Shown in pieces: positions 1 through 7,878 of a DNA stretch of 64,000 bases. Numbering within the stretch: the first letter of the stretch is position 1; each line of letters begins with the position of its first letter. The notes beneath the pieces are model-generated. The model was not told the DNA's origin. It made no database searches and saw only the letters and a list, made by a program, of their open reading frames with translations. The stretch lies in assembly GCF_024266705.1 (NCBI RefSeq), contig NZ_CP100756.1, positions 2,480,001 to 2,544,000 of the forward strand, given 5' to 3'. This stretch comes from Natrinema gelatinilyticum. GTDB taxonomy: Archaea; Halobacteriota; Halobacteria; Halobacteriales; Natrialbaceae. Position numbers and translations under genes: made by a program.

Positions 1-2
1 CC

Positions 3-542
3 GACCGGATCCACACCGAGACGTACGGTGACGACGACCTCGCGTTCGTCGAGGGCGGCGCTGCCGCAGAGACGGTTACCGTTTTCGTTCGCGGTGGCAC
101 CGAACACGTTGTCGACGAACTCGAGCGTGCCATCGAGGACGCACTGGACGTCGTCGCGACGGCGCTCGAATCGGGCGAAGTCGTCCCCGGTGCGGGTGCG
201 ACGGAAATCGCGATCGCTGATAAGATTCGTCAGGAAGCCGCCGGTATCGAGGGTCGCAAGCAACTCGCCGTGACATCGTTTGCCGATGCGATCGACGTGG
301 TTCCCCGCACGCTCGCGGCCAACACGGGTCAGGACCCGATCGACGCGCTCGTCGATCTCCGCGCCGCCAACGAGTCCGAGGGTCGGGCCGGCCTGATCAC
401 CAGCGGTGACGAGGTCACCATCGACGATCCGTTCGAGCACGGCGTCGTCGACCCCGCCGACGTCAAGCGCGAGGCCATCGAAAGCGCGACCGAAGCCGCG
501 ACAATGATCGTCCGTATCGACGACGTTATCGCAGCCGAGTAA
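3..542 (+). CDS. Thermosome (group II chaperonin) subunit, C-terminal part
   Basis: The gene enters from the left edge; the open frame is read from base 3 and about the last 179 residues are present. Motifs of the intermediate and equatorial domains of group II chaperonins are clear: FVRGGTEHVVDELERAIEDA, then GEVVPGAGATE, then VPRTLAANTGQDPIDALVDLR, and a C-terminal RIDDVIAAE. The protein folds other proteins in the cytosol as an ATP-driven ring. It stops right after IDDVIAAE, so the Gly-Met-rich tail found on many haloarchaeal thermosome subunits is absent. Which paralogue (alpha, beta or gamma) this is cannot be decided from the fragment. Confidence 0.95.
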   Translation, partial: DRIHTETYGDDDLAFVEGGAAAETVTVFVRGGTEHVVDELERAIEDALDVVATALESGEVVPGAGATEIAIADKIRQEAAGIEGRKQLAVTSFADAIDVVPRTLAANTGQDPIDALVDLRAANESEGRAGLITSGDEVTIDDPFEHGVVDPADVKREAIESATEAATMIVRIDDVIAAE

Positions 543-543
543 C

Positions 544-583
544 GCCGTCGTTCGACGACGGCAGGTCAACGAAGCGATTTTTT
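544..583 (+). terminator. Hairpin plus T-run after the thermosome gene
   Basis: An 8-bp perfect stem (544-551 with 555-562, 3-nt loop) starts one base after the thermosome stop codon. A run of six T lies at 578-583. This suits a transcription terminator; it also separates the gene from the convergent SAM hydrolase gene. Confidence 0.6.
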
Positions 584-590
584 CGCACCG

Positions 591-1415
591 TCACTCGCCG
601 ACTCGTTCAGTCGGCTCGAGGGCGATCCGATCGCCGGTTTCGAGTCCGAAGGCCTCGTCGCCGCGCCCCTGATTGACGTCGAGTTCGACGAAACCGTGGC
701 TACCGACGGTCGCGAGCCGGTCCCCGATTGGGACGTCGGCGAAGGTTTCCCCGACCGGGACGACGTCGCCGTTCGCGGCGATCAGATCGCATCCTGCGAG
801 GAAGTCGCCTGAAACGTTCGTGATGACGTTGCCGAAGCCGTCGACGACCAGCACCTCGCCGATCGCTCGCGCGCCGTCGAGCGTCGGCGTCGGTAGCTCG
901 AGGTCGATGTCGACCGCGGACGGCGCGAGATACGCGAGCGAAGACAGTTCGTCGGCGTCGTGGACTGCGGCGGCGACCGGTGCGAACACGTCTCGGCCGT
1001 GAAACGTGTTGCTCTTCGGGGGACGACGCTCGCTCGAGCCCTCGGCCGTCGTAGGGGCGACGGGATCGACGTCGCGCTCGTCGACGGCGTATGCCTCGAG
1101 TCCGTCCGCCTCGTCATCGGCGAGTCGCCGCGCGGCTGGGAGCAACACGCCGTTGTCCGGGCCGACGAGCGTGTGATCACCTGCACGGAGAACCAGCGCG
1201 TTTCGTTCGGTACCGACGCCCGGATCGACGACGACGAGATGGGTCGCGGGCGGAAAGTAGGGGAGCACTTCCCGAAGCCAGAACGCGGATGCACGGACGT
1301 CCTGCCGTGGGAAGTCGTGAGCGACGTCGACCAGTTTGGCGTCCGTTCGGTGCAGCAATACGCCCTTCATCGCCGCCGGGTACGGGGAGCCGAAATCCGA
1401 TGCGAGCGTGATCAT
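591..1415 (-). CDS. SAM hydrolase / SAM hydroxide adenosyltransferase (DUF62 family)
   Basis: The 274-residue protein begins MITLASDFGSPYPAAMKGVL and carries VDPGVGTERNAL and LVGPDNGVL, signatures of the DUF62 family that splits S-adenosylmethionine to adenosine and methionine, using water or hydroxide. I chose the ATG at 1415 because family members begin at ITL(A/T)SDFG; a longer frame upstream lacks conservation. It lies 28 bp after nadM on the same strand, so the two are probably one transcript. Members of the wider family can be halogenases (SalL, FlA), but the haloarchaeal ones are generally read as hydrolases. Confidence 0.9.
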   Translation of the reverse strand: MITLASDFGSPYPAAMKGVLLHRTDAKLVDVAHDFPRQDVRASAFWLREVLPYFPPATHLVVVDPGVGTERNALVLRAGDHTLVGPDNGVLLPAARRLADDEADGLEAYAVDERDVDPVAPTTAEGSSERRPPKSNTFHGRDVFAPVAAAVHDADELSSLAYLAPSAVDIDLELPTPTLDGARAIGEVLVVDGFGNVITNVSGDFLAGCDLIAANGDVVPVGETFADVPIGDRLATVGSHGFVELDVNQGRGDEAFGLETGDRIALEPTERVGE

Positions 1416-1443
1416 GGCCGAACGTTGGAGCCGCCGACACAAG

Positions 1444-1962
1444 TCAGTCGCCGTTCGAATCCGTGTCACTCACCATCTGAATGCGCTCGATGCCGTTCAT
1501 CTCCTCGACGACTTCGACGACCGCTTTGGGGACGAGTGTCTGCCAGTCGTCACCGTTTATCATTCGCTCGCGGACTTCGGTTCCCTCGAGGACGTCTCGG
1601 TTGAACATCGGCGACTGACGAATCTCGATGCCGGCCTCCCGAAAGAGCTGGATGACCAGCGGGTTGTTCGAGTAGGCGACGTCGAAGTCGGGACTCATGC
1701 TCTGGATGTGGCTCACCCAGACCGAGTTCCGCTCTAAGTCCTCGATCGGAACCGCGTACGTCACGAGATCGTAGTCGACGAGCGATTTCGTGATCATCAT
1801 GATCCGCTCGCCCGCTGTAAACGGATTCCGCCCGGTGTGTGAGTCGTCGGCGCTCCCGATCCCCAAGACGAGTTCGTCGACGTCCTCGGCGATCTGTTCG
1901 ACCATGCTCAGGTGGCCGTTGTGAAAGGGCTGAAAACGGCCGATATAGAACCCCCGCGTCAT
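1444..1962 (-). CDS. nadM: Nicotinamide-nucleotide adenylyltransferase, archaeal type
   Basis: The 172-residue protein starts MTRGFYIGRFQPFHNGHL, with the nucleotidyltransferase GRFQPFHNGH motif, and later has NPFTAGERIMM and SPMFNRDVLEGTEVRERM, equivalent to the ISGTxVR region. It makes NAD from NMN and ATP in the cytosol. The ATG at 1962 gives the usual archaeal NadM length of about 170 residues. It lies just upstream of the SAM hydrolase gene. A GATATATC-like AT-rich patch near 2030-2037 could hold its TATA box on the minus strand. Confidence 0.95.
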   Translation of the reverse strand: MTRGFYIGRFQPFHNGHLSMVEQIAEDVDELVLGIGSADDSHTGRNPFTAGERIMMITKSLVDYDLVTYAVPIEDLERNSVWVSHIQSMSPDFDVAYSNNPLVIQLFREAGIEIRQSPMFNRDVLEGTEVRERMINGDDWQTLVPKAVVEVVEEMNGIERIQMVSDTDSNGD

Positions 1963-2175
1963 GCCGGACACTGCTCGAGCAGCACGCTTAAGCGTGGCGA
2001 GTTCGCTGCGGACTGTGCGCATCCAGATATATCAGATGTTCGTCTACTCGCGTTTTGTCCCGTCTTCACCGCTTTGCTTCAACCAGGTAATCCCGTCTCG
2101 GCCAGATTCATGGTAATTGTTGACACTATTCACGAATACTAGTCGAGCTTGACTGACTGGTGAACAGAATATTTC

Positions 2176-2190
2176 AAATTAATATATAGT
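2176..2190 (+). promoter_or_regulatory. Likely TATA region of lonB
   Basis: The AT-rich stretch TTAATATATAG (about 2179-2189) stands out in a GC-rich background. A start about 25 bp downstream would give lonB a 5' leader of roughly 115 nt, unusual where most transcripts are leaderless. The rest of 2023-2328 shows no gene. Confidence 0.5.
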
Positions 2191-2328
2191 GAATCAATAC
2201 AATCGCATCTATTCTTGATTTCGACCCTCGGACGCTGTGCCCCCCGGTTTCAGCAACTGACACCATGCTCCGGATGGAGAAAGTATATCAGTCGCAATCC
2301 CTTCCAGACAGATACCGAACAGAGTTCT

Positions 2329-4503
2329 ATGAGTAACGATACGAACGTTGACGACCCTCCCAAAGACGCCCCGGAGGCTGCTCCCGACGAGGAATACGTC
2401 GAGGAGCAACCAGAGCGTCAGGGAGAGCGGTCGCCGCTCGAGGAGGAAGACGGTGACCGTCGCACCGACGTCGACGATCCGGGCGACGAGAGCGACGAGT
2501 TCGAGCCGTCGTCCGACGAGACCGACGTGGACGACGAGATCGAGACCGTCGACGACCTCGGCAGTACGGTCGAGGTCGATCCCGGCGTCGAGGTCGACGA
2601 GGACATCGCCGAGGACGACCTTCTCGGCGGCCTCAAGATTGATTCGACGGAGGACATCGAGGTCCCCGATCGACTCGTCGATCAGGTCATCGGCCAGGAC
2701 GAAGCACGAGATATAATCATCAAAGCGGCGAAGCAGCGCCGCCACGTCATGATGATCGGCTCGCCGGGGACCGGCAAGTCGATGCTGGCGAAGGCGATGA
2801 GCCAACTGCTGCCCAAGGAGGATCTCCAGGACGTTTTAGTCTACCACAACCCGGACGACGGCAACGAGCCGAAGGTCCGCACCGTTCCCGCCGGCAAGGG
2901 CGAACAGATCATCGACGCCCACAAGGAAGAAGCCCGCAAGCGCAATCAGATGCGCTCGATCCTGATGTGGATCATCATCGCGATCGTCATCGGGTACGCG
3001 ATTCTTTCGGGCAACATACTACTCGGCGTTGTCGCCGCGGGGATCATCTGGCTGATCTTCCGGTACACCAGCCGAGGCACCGACGCGATGGTGCCCAACA
3101 TGATCGTCAACAACGGCGATCAGCGCGTCGCGCCCTTCGAGGACGCGACCGGCGCTCACGCCGGTGCGCTGCTGGGCGACGTCCGCCACGACCCCTTCCA
3201 GTCCGGCGGCATGGAGACTCCGAGCCACGACCGCGTGGAACCCGGCTCCATCCACAAGTCCAACAAGGGCGTGCTATTCGTCGACGAGATCAACACGCTC
3301 GACATCCGCACTCAGCAGAAGCTGATGACGGCCATCCAGGAAGGCGAGTTCGCGATCACCGGCCAATCCGAGCGCTCCTCGGGCGCGATGGTCCAGACCG
3401 AACCCGTCCCCTGTGACTTCATCATGGTCGCCGCGGGCAACCTCGACGCCATGGAGAACATGCACCCTGCACTCCGCAACCGGATCAAGGGGTACGGCTA
3501 CGAGGTCTACATGGACGACACCATCGAGGATACCCCCGAGATGCGCCGCAAGTACGCCCGCTTCGTCGCCCAGGAGGTCGAACGCGACGGCCGCTTGCCC
3601 CACTTCACCGACGAAGCCGTCGAGGAGGTCATCCTCGAGGCGAAACGCCGGTCGGGCCGGAAGAACCACCTGACGCTGCTGTTCCGCAGCCTCGGTGGCC
3701 TGGTCCGCGTCGCCGGCGACATCGCCCGCGCAGAGGACCGTGAGTTCACCACCCGCGAGGACGTCTTGCAGGCCAAGGAACGCTCGCGCTCGATCGAGCA
3801 ACAGCTCGCCGACGATTACATCGAACGCCGCAAGGACTACGAACTGCAAGTCAACGAAGGCGGCGTCGAAGGTCGCGTCAACGGCCTCGCCGTCATGGGC
3901 GAGGACTCGGGTATCATGCTACCCGTGATGGCCGAAATCGCGCCCGCCCAGGGCGGCGGCCAGGTGATCGCGACCGGCCAGCTCAAGGAAATGGCCGAGG
4001 AGTCGGTCCAGAACGTCTCCGCGATCATCAAGAAGTTCTCCGACGTCGATCTCTCGGAGAAGGATATCCACATTCAGTTCGTTCAGGCCGGTCAGCAGGG
4101 CGTCGACGGTGACTCTGCCTCCATCACGGTGGCGACCGCGGTCATCAGCGCTCTCGAGAACATCCCGGTCGATCAGTCGGTCGCGATGACCGGCTCGCTG
4201 TCGGTCCGGGGCGACGTGCTTCCGGTCGGTGGGGTCACCCACAAGATCGAAGCTGCTGCCAAGGCTGGCTGTTCCAGGGTTATTATCCCCGAAGCGAACG
4301 AACAGGACGTGATGATCGAAGAGGAGTACGAGGAGATGATCGAGATCATCCCCTGTGCGAACATCAGCGAAGTCCTCGACGTCGCCCTGATGGGCGAACC
4401 GAAGAAGGATTCACTGGTCGACCGGCTCAAGTCGATCACCGGATCGGCCTTCGATCAGAGCGCCGTCGGCTCCGCCGGCGGCTCGAACCCGAGCCCGCAG
4501 TAA
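2329..4503 (+). CDS. lonB: Archaeal Lon protease (LonB), membrane-anchored
   Basis: The 724-residue protein is an ATP-dependent membrane protease that in haloarchaea controls, among other things, phytoene synthase and carotenoid levels. Residues 1-100 are extremely acidic. Walker A GSPGTGKS is at 144-151; two membrane helices sit at about 211-250, inserted in the AAA+ domain as in all LonB; Walker B (LFVDE) is at about 316-320. The C-terminal protease domain has the Ser-Lys dyad, Ser596 in GDSAS and Lys639 in THKIEAAAKAG. The start ATG at 2329 precedes the acidic segment. A CPBP protease gene follows with no spacing. Confidence 0.97.
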   Translation: MSNDTNVDDPPKDAPEAAPDEEYVEEQPERQGERSPLEEEDGDRRTDVDDPGDESDEFEPSSDETDVDDEIETVDDLGSTVEVDPGVEVDEDIAEDDLLGGLKIDSTEDIEVPDRLVDQVIGQDEARDIIIKAAKQRRHVMMIGSPGTGKSMLAKAMSQLLPKEDLQDVLVYHNPDDGNEPKVRTVPAGKGEQIIDAHKEEARKRNQMRSILMWIIIAIVIGYAILSGNILLGVVAAGIIWLIFRYTSRGTDAMVPNMIVNNGDQRVAPFEDATGAHAGALLGDVRHDPFQSGGMETPSHDRVEPGSIHKSNKGVLFVDEINTLDIRTQQKLMTAIQEGEFAITGQSERSSGAMVQTEPVPCDFIMVAAGNLDAMENMHPALRNRIKGYGYEVYMDDTIEDTPEMRRKYARFVAQEVERDGRLPHFTDEAVEEVILEAKRRSGRKNHLTLLFRSLGGLVRVAGDIARAEDREFTTREDVLQAKERSRSIEQQLADDYIERRKDYELQVNEGGVEGRVNGLAVMGEDSGIMLPVMAEIAPAQGGGQVIATGQLKEMAEESVQNVSAIIKKFSDVDLSEKDIHIQFVQAGQQGVDGDSASITVATAVISALENIPVDQSVAMTGSLSVRGDVLPVGGVTHKIEAAAKAGCSRVIIPEANEQDVMIEEEYEEMIEIIPCANISEVLDVALMGEPKKDSLVDRLKSITGSAFDQSAVGSAGGSNPSPQ

Positions 4504-5595
4504 ATGCCCCAGTGGGCGGCGTTCCTCGGTATCGCGGGCGTCGTCCTCGTGTTATTACTCGTTTTAACGCATCTGACGCAGACGGCGTTTACCGACGGTG
4601 ACCGGGAACAGAGCGACAGTGGCTGGTCTCGAGCCGACGCGTCGGTGGGAGGCGACCGACCCGACGTCTCGACCGACACCGGCCACGCGGATGGGACGAC
4701 CGACGCCAACCGCGCCGACATCGCAGTCGAGTTACCGTCCCGAACTGACGAATCGGGTCGAGAGTCGCGTGGGGAGACGAATCCGACCGACTCATCGGCA
4801 GACGACACCGACGGACGAACTCGTGGTGTCGACGAGTCCCCGACACCGCCTCCCGCCTCGAGCACCGCCGCTTCCGTCGACGAAACCGGAGCAGGATCCA
4901 GTCCGCATTCCGGCTGGAATCGAGGGCCCGACCCGATCGCTTCGGACGAGGACCGCCGGCCGAGCGGCCATCGTGGCGACCCGACCTCGATGACGACGGG
5001 AATGGTCCTCCTGAACGTGGCGCTTTCCCAGGGGCTCTTCGCGCTCGTGTTGCTTGGTGCGGCTATCTACACGGCGATTCCGTCGTCGGCACTGGGCCTC
5101 GAGCTCTCGGTGTCCTATCTCGAAACGGGACTCCTGGCGGGGGCGGCCGCCGGAGTCGCGTTCTACGTGGCGAACGAACTCGGAGCGGCGGCAGCGACGT
5201 GGGTCGGATTCGATCACGATGAAGGCCTGCGGGAACTGCTCGCACCGGATTCGGTCGGCGGCTGGGTGCTCCTGCTGGTCTGTGTCCTGCCGATTATTGC
5301 CGTCTTCGAGGAGTTCCTCTTTCGGGCGGCCCTCATCGGCGTCCCGGCTGCAGGATTCGGCGTTTCGCCGTGGCTACTCGCGGTCGTCTCGTCGATCGCG
5401 TTCGCGATGGGTCACGGGATGCAGGGCTCGGTCGGCATCGTCGTCACCGGCCTTCTCGGCTTCGCCCTCGCTACCGTCTTCATCGTGACGGGGAGTCTGC
5501 TGGTCGTCGTCGTTGCCCACTACCTCGTTAACGCCCTCGAATTCGTCGTCCACGAGGCCCTCGGCATCGAATGGGCAGAAATCCTCGAAAGCTAA
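4504..5595 (+). CDS. CPBP-family intramembrane metalloprotease
   Basis: The 363-residue protein has an N-terminal hydrophobic segment, a long hydrophilic Thr/Asp/Ser-rich linker (about 35-165) and a multi-helix C-terminal domain. That domain has the CPBP/CAAX-type motifs: EEFLFR (Glu269-Glu270, Arg274), FAMGHGMQG with His304, and AHYLVNALEF with His339 and Asn343. These residues form the metal site of Rce1-like proteases. Its ATG directly follows the lonB TAA, so the two membrane proteases are probably cotranscribed and translationally coupled. The substrate is unknown. Confidence 0.9.
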   Translation: MPQWAAFLGIAGVVLVLLLVLTHLTQTAFTDGDREQSDSGWSRADASVGGDRPDVSTDTGHADGTTDANRADIAVELPSRTDESGRESRGETNPTDSSADDTDGRTRGVDESPTPPPASSTAASVDETGAGSSPHSGWNRGPDPIASDEDRRPSGHRGDPTSMTTGMVLLNVALSQGLFALVLLGAAIYTAIPSSALGLELSVSYLETGLLAGAAAGVAFYVANELGAAAATWVGFDHDEGLRELLAPDSVGGWVLLLVCVLPIIAVFEEFLFRAALIGVPAAGFGVSPWLLAVVSSIAFAMGHGMQGSVGIVVTGLLGFALATVFIVTGSLLVVVVAHYLVNALEFVVHEALGIEWAEILES

Positions 5596-5619
5596 GGATC
5601 GGGGCCCGTTACGTGACGC

Positions 5620-5964
5620 ATGAACGGATCTCCCGAGTTGGGATCCCGCTCCCGCGTGATCGTCGGTCTGATCGTCGCCTATTTCGTGGTAATGGCGTAT
5701 GCAACGAGTACGAACAATCCGCTCGCGGCTACCGTCGGCGCGCTTGGCTTCGGCGTCATTGCCATCGCCGTTGGTGCGACGTTGTACGAACGTGGCAGGC
5801 GCCCGCGATCGGCGCTAACGGTGGCCGCGGGCTGTCTCGTTGGTGGCGGCTTGCTCCAGCTCGCTGCCGTTCTCACCGGAGCGGCCACCCTCGACTTGCT
5901 CTCGTCGCTTCTGGTGTTTCTCGGTGTCGGCTCCTACGGATACGCGATCTGGCGAGAGACCTGA
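5620..5964 (+). CDS. Small membrane protein, function unknown
   Basis: A 114-residue protein with four hydrophobic segments (about 13-28, 35-52, 64-82, 86-108) separated by short polar turns such as YERGRRPRS. It begins 24 bp after the CPBP protease gene, so it may belong to the lonB transcript. No catalytic motif is visible. Codon use with GC-rich third positions supports a real gene. Confidence 0.7.
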   Translation: MNGSPELGSRSRVIVGLIVAYFVVMAYATSTNNPLAATVGALGFGVIAIAVGATLYERGRRPRSALTVAAGCLVGGGLLQLAAVLTGAATLDLLSSLLVFLGVGSYGYAIWRET

Positions 5965-6073
5965 TTCGTGCGGCGGTCGTTCGACGCGCTCCAGCGGACG
6001 TCGGGGATCGAACCGATGGCTCGCCTGAAATTCGAGCGGCGAATCGCGAGCAGCCGCGATCGGGTAGGGCGGA

Positions 6074-6451
6074 TTACCCAGGGGGCTGTAATTCGTGGCG
6101 AGATCGAGCGCCGACGACGAGTCCCGACAGAAGGCCGAGGATCGTCGCGCTCGCGACCGAACTCGTCACGCCCGCCCGGAACCCACCGAGTGCGACGACG
6201 AAGACGGCGAGAAAGGTCAGACCGAACGTACCGAGGGTCTGCGCGAGCGGCCGAGGTGCTCGATCCGTTCCGCGACCGAACTGGACGACAACGACGGCTG
6301 CTGTCAGGACGCCGGCCACTATCCCGGCCGGAATGCCCACGAGTACGGAGAACTCGATGAACGGGGCCATGAGTTCCGACACGGCGACGAAGATACCGAG
6401 AAACGTTGCAATCCCTGCCGCCCCCGCGTAGCCGAGCATTCGAATGCCCAT
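6074..6451 (-). CDS. Membrane protein, function unknown
   Basis: A 125-residue protein with four predicted membrane segments (about 5-25, 30-57, 74-91, 97-114) and a charged loop GRGTDRAPRP between the second and third. It converges with the preceding membrane gene. A small haloarchaeal integral membrane family seems likely, but I recognise no named domain. Confidence 0.7.
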   Translation of the reverse strand: MGIRMLGYAGAAGIATFLGIFVAVSELMAPFIEFSVLVGIPAGIVAGVLTAAVVVVQFGRGTDRAPRPLAQTLGTFGLTFLAVFVVALGGFRAGVTSSVASATILGLLSGLVVGARSRHELQPPG

Positions 6452-6564
6452 CGTGGGTGGTCGGTTCGCACATCGTCGAGGTAAACGTTCGGATTGGCGA
6501 TGCGAGCGGGGCCGGGCGGTCAGTGAGAGCGCCCTGAATCCGTCGACTATTGACCCAGACCGCC

Positions 6565-7236
6565 CTAAAACTGCTCGAGCCCAGTCTGCTCGGCCGCTGC
6601 AAGAACGCGTTCACAGGTCGACCACGACGCGCGCGCGAACGGCGGAAGGGTGCCGTGATCGTCGACGTAGTCCTCGAGAAACTGGCGGGTGGTCGGGTCG
6701 CCCGGATAGCCGCTCCCGACCGGCCCGTACTCGTCGGCGAGGGCAGCCACGTGTGCGTCTCGTTCGACTTTGGCGACGATGCTCGCCGCGCCGACGAGGA
6801 GAGACTCGTCGTCGGCGCCGTGACGTGCGTCGACAGCGACGTCCTCGAGTGAACACGCCTCGGTAACGCGGCGTGCGAACCGGTCGGCGTCTGTGTCACA
6901 CGCGTCACAGAGTCCGGACAGTGGCACTATCGTCGCGTTCCCTCGCTCGTGGCTGGCGACCGCGCGCTCGATCGCCGTCGCGTGGGCCGTGACGGCGAGC
7001 GAGTTCATATCCGTCTCTGGGGTATCGATCCGCTCAGACGTGATTTCGGCGACGCCGATCGCGATCCGGTCGTCGTCCCAGAGGGTCGCCGCCAGTTCCG
7101 TCCGGCGCTCGGGCGTGAGCCGTTTCGAGTCTTTGATCCCGTTCGGAAGGTCGGCCGGTTCCTCGAGGTGGACTGCCGCGGCGAACATCGACCCAAGTAC
7201 CGGGCCTTTTCCCGCTTCGTCGACGCCGAAGGGCAT
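6565..7236 (-). CDS. rnhB: Ribonuclease HII
   Basis: The 223-residue protein begins MPFGVDEAGKGPVLGSM, holding the DEAGxGP motif of RNase HII. It continues with GIKDSKRLTPERR (the DSK motif), VDARHGADDESLLVGAASI with another acidic metal ligand, and GSGYPGDPTTRQFL. It nicks the RNA strand of RNA-DNA hybrids at ribonucleotides, acting in replication and ribonucleotide repair. The ATG at 7236 is chosen because the family begins only a few residues before DEAG. Confidence 0.95.
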   Translation of the reverse strand: MPFGVDEAGKGPVLGSMFAAAVHLEEPADLPNGIKDSKRLTPERRTELAATLWDDDRIAIGVAEITSERIDTPETDMNSLAVTAHATAIERAVASHERGNATIVPLSGLCDACDTDADRFARRVTEACSLEDVAVDARHGADDESLLVGAASIVAKVERDAHVAALADEYGPVGSGYPGDPTTRQFLEDYVDDHGTLPPFARASWSTCERVLAAAEQTGLEQF

Positions 7237-7878
7237 AGAGGGCTGCTCGAGGGGCGAAAGCAAAATCGTTGTGACTCCGACCAGCGGACGACAGTGCTGT
7301 TGTTCCTCCGATAAGCGGACGACAATACCGCTGTCAGTGACGAATCCGGTCTTCGAACCGGCACCCGCAGTCAGTCGTCTTCGATGGCGTCGGCTACGTC
7401 CTCCCTGTCGAACGCGGTGACTGATCGGTCGGCGTTGACCGGCAGCCCAGCGGCACACGAGGCCACCGAAATCCCGCCCCGCGACCTCGAGCAGTATCGC
7501 GAGACGGGGCCCAACTGCGGGACGAACTGGACGTTCTTGGCCGACATCGGAGCAGCACGGCCAGTGCGAGGAGGGCTGTGAGACGTCTTCGGCGGGCGCT
7601 TGTGGCCCCATACAGTTCGTGCCGTCACCGGGGGACAGCGGGTTTCCAGGAGCCAAGCAGATCGGAGGAATGAGGGATACCGGACGGGCGACCCCATCGC
7701 ACCTGCACTTTTCGATCGAGCGAAATCGGACGCACCAGTCGATTCCCGGCGGCGACGGACGAACCGTCGCTGCGGGCGAGGTGATCTCGAACGAGTACGC
7801 CGAAATCTGACCGAGACGACGAGACGGTCGGGTCCGCTCGAGACGTCGACGGGTCCCATCGCGTCGAATTCGCGTCCG
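7237..7878. other. Gene-poor gap between rnhB and pus10
   Basis: No intact gene is convincing here. On the minus strand 7371-7547 is open with GC-rich third positions and an acidic end (AFDREDVADAIEDD), but the rest is too Ser/Arg-rich to accept. On the plus strand 7619-7810 holds a peptidase-like remnant, listed separately. Confidence 0.5.
7619..7810 (+). pseudogene. Remnant of an M23-type peptidase C-terminus
   Basis: The plus-strand reading contains DTGRATPSHLHFSIERN. This resembles the active-site strand of M23/LytM metallopeptidases, usually (G)DTGxxTGPHLHFEI with the HxH zinc ligands. It runs on to a stop after ISNEYAEI. The upstream catalytic part (HxxxD) is not visible in any frame, so this would be a decayed fragment of 50-60 residues. 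The resemblance rests on one motif. Confidence 0.4.

Noticed and set aside
5571..6908. Long open frames on both strands across the two small membrane genes and rnhB
   Set aside because: They are Arg/Ser-rich antisense frames typical of GC-rich DNA and break known genes.
7371..7547. 58-residue minus-strand frame ending AFDREDVADAIEDD
   Set aside because: The end looks haloarchaeal, but the first 35 residues are Ser/Arg-rich without a family, and the opposite strand is equally open. Not enough to call.
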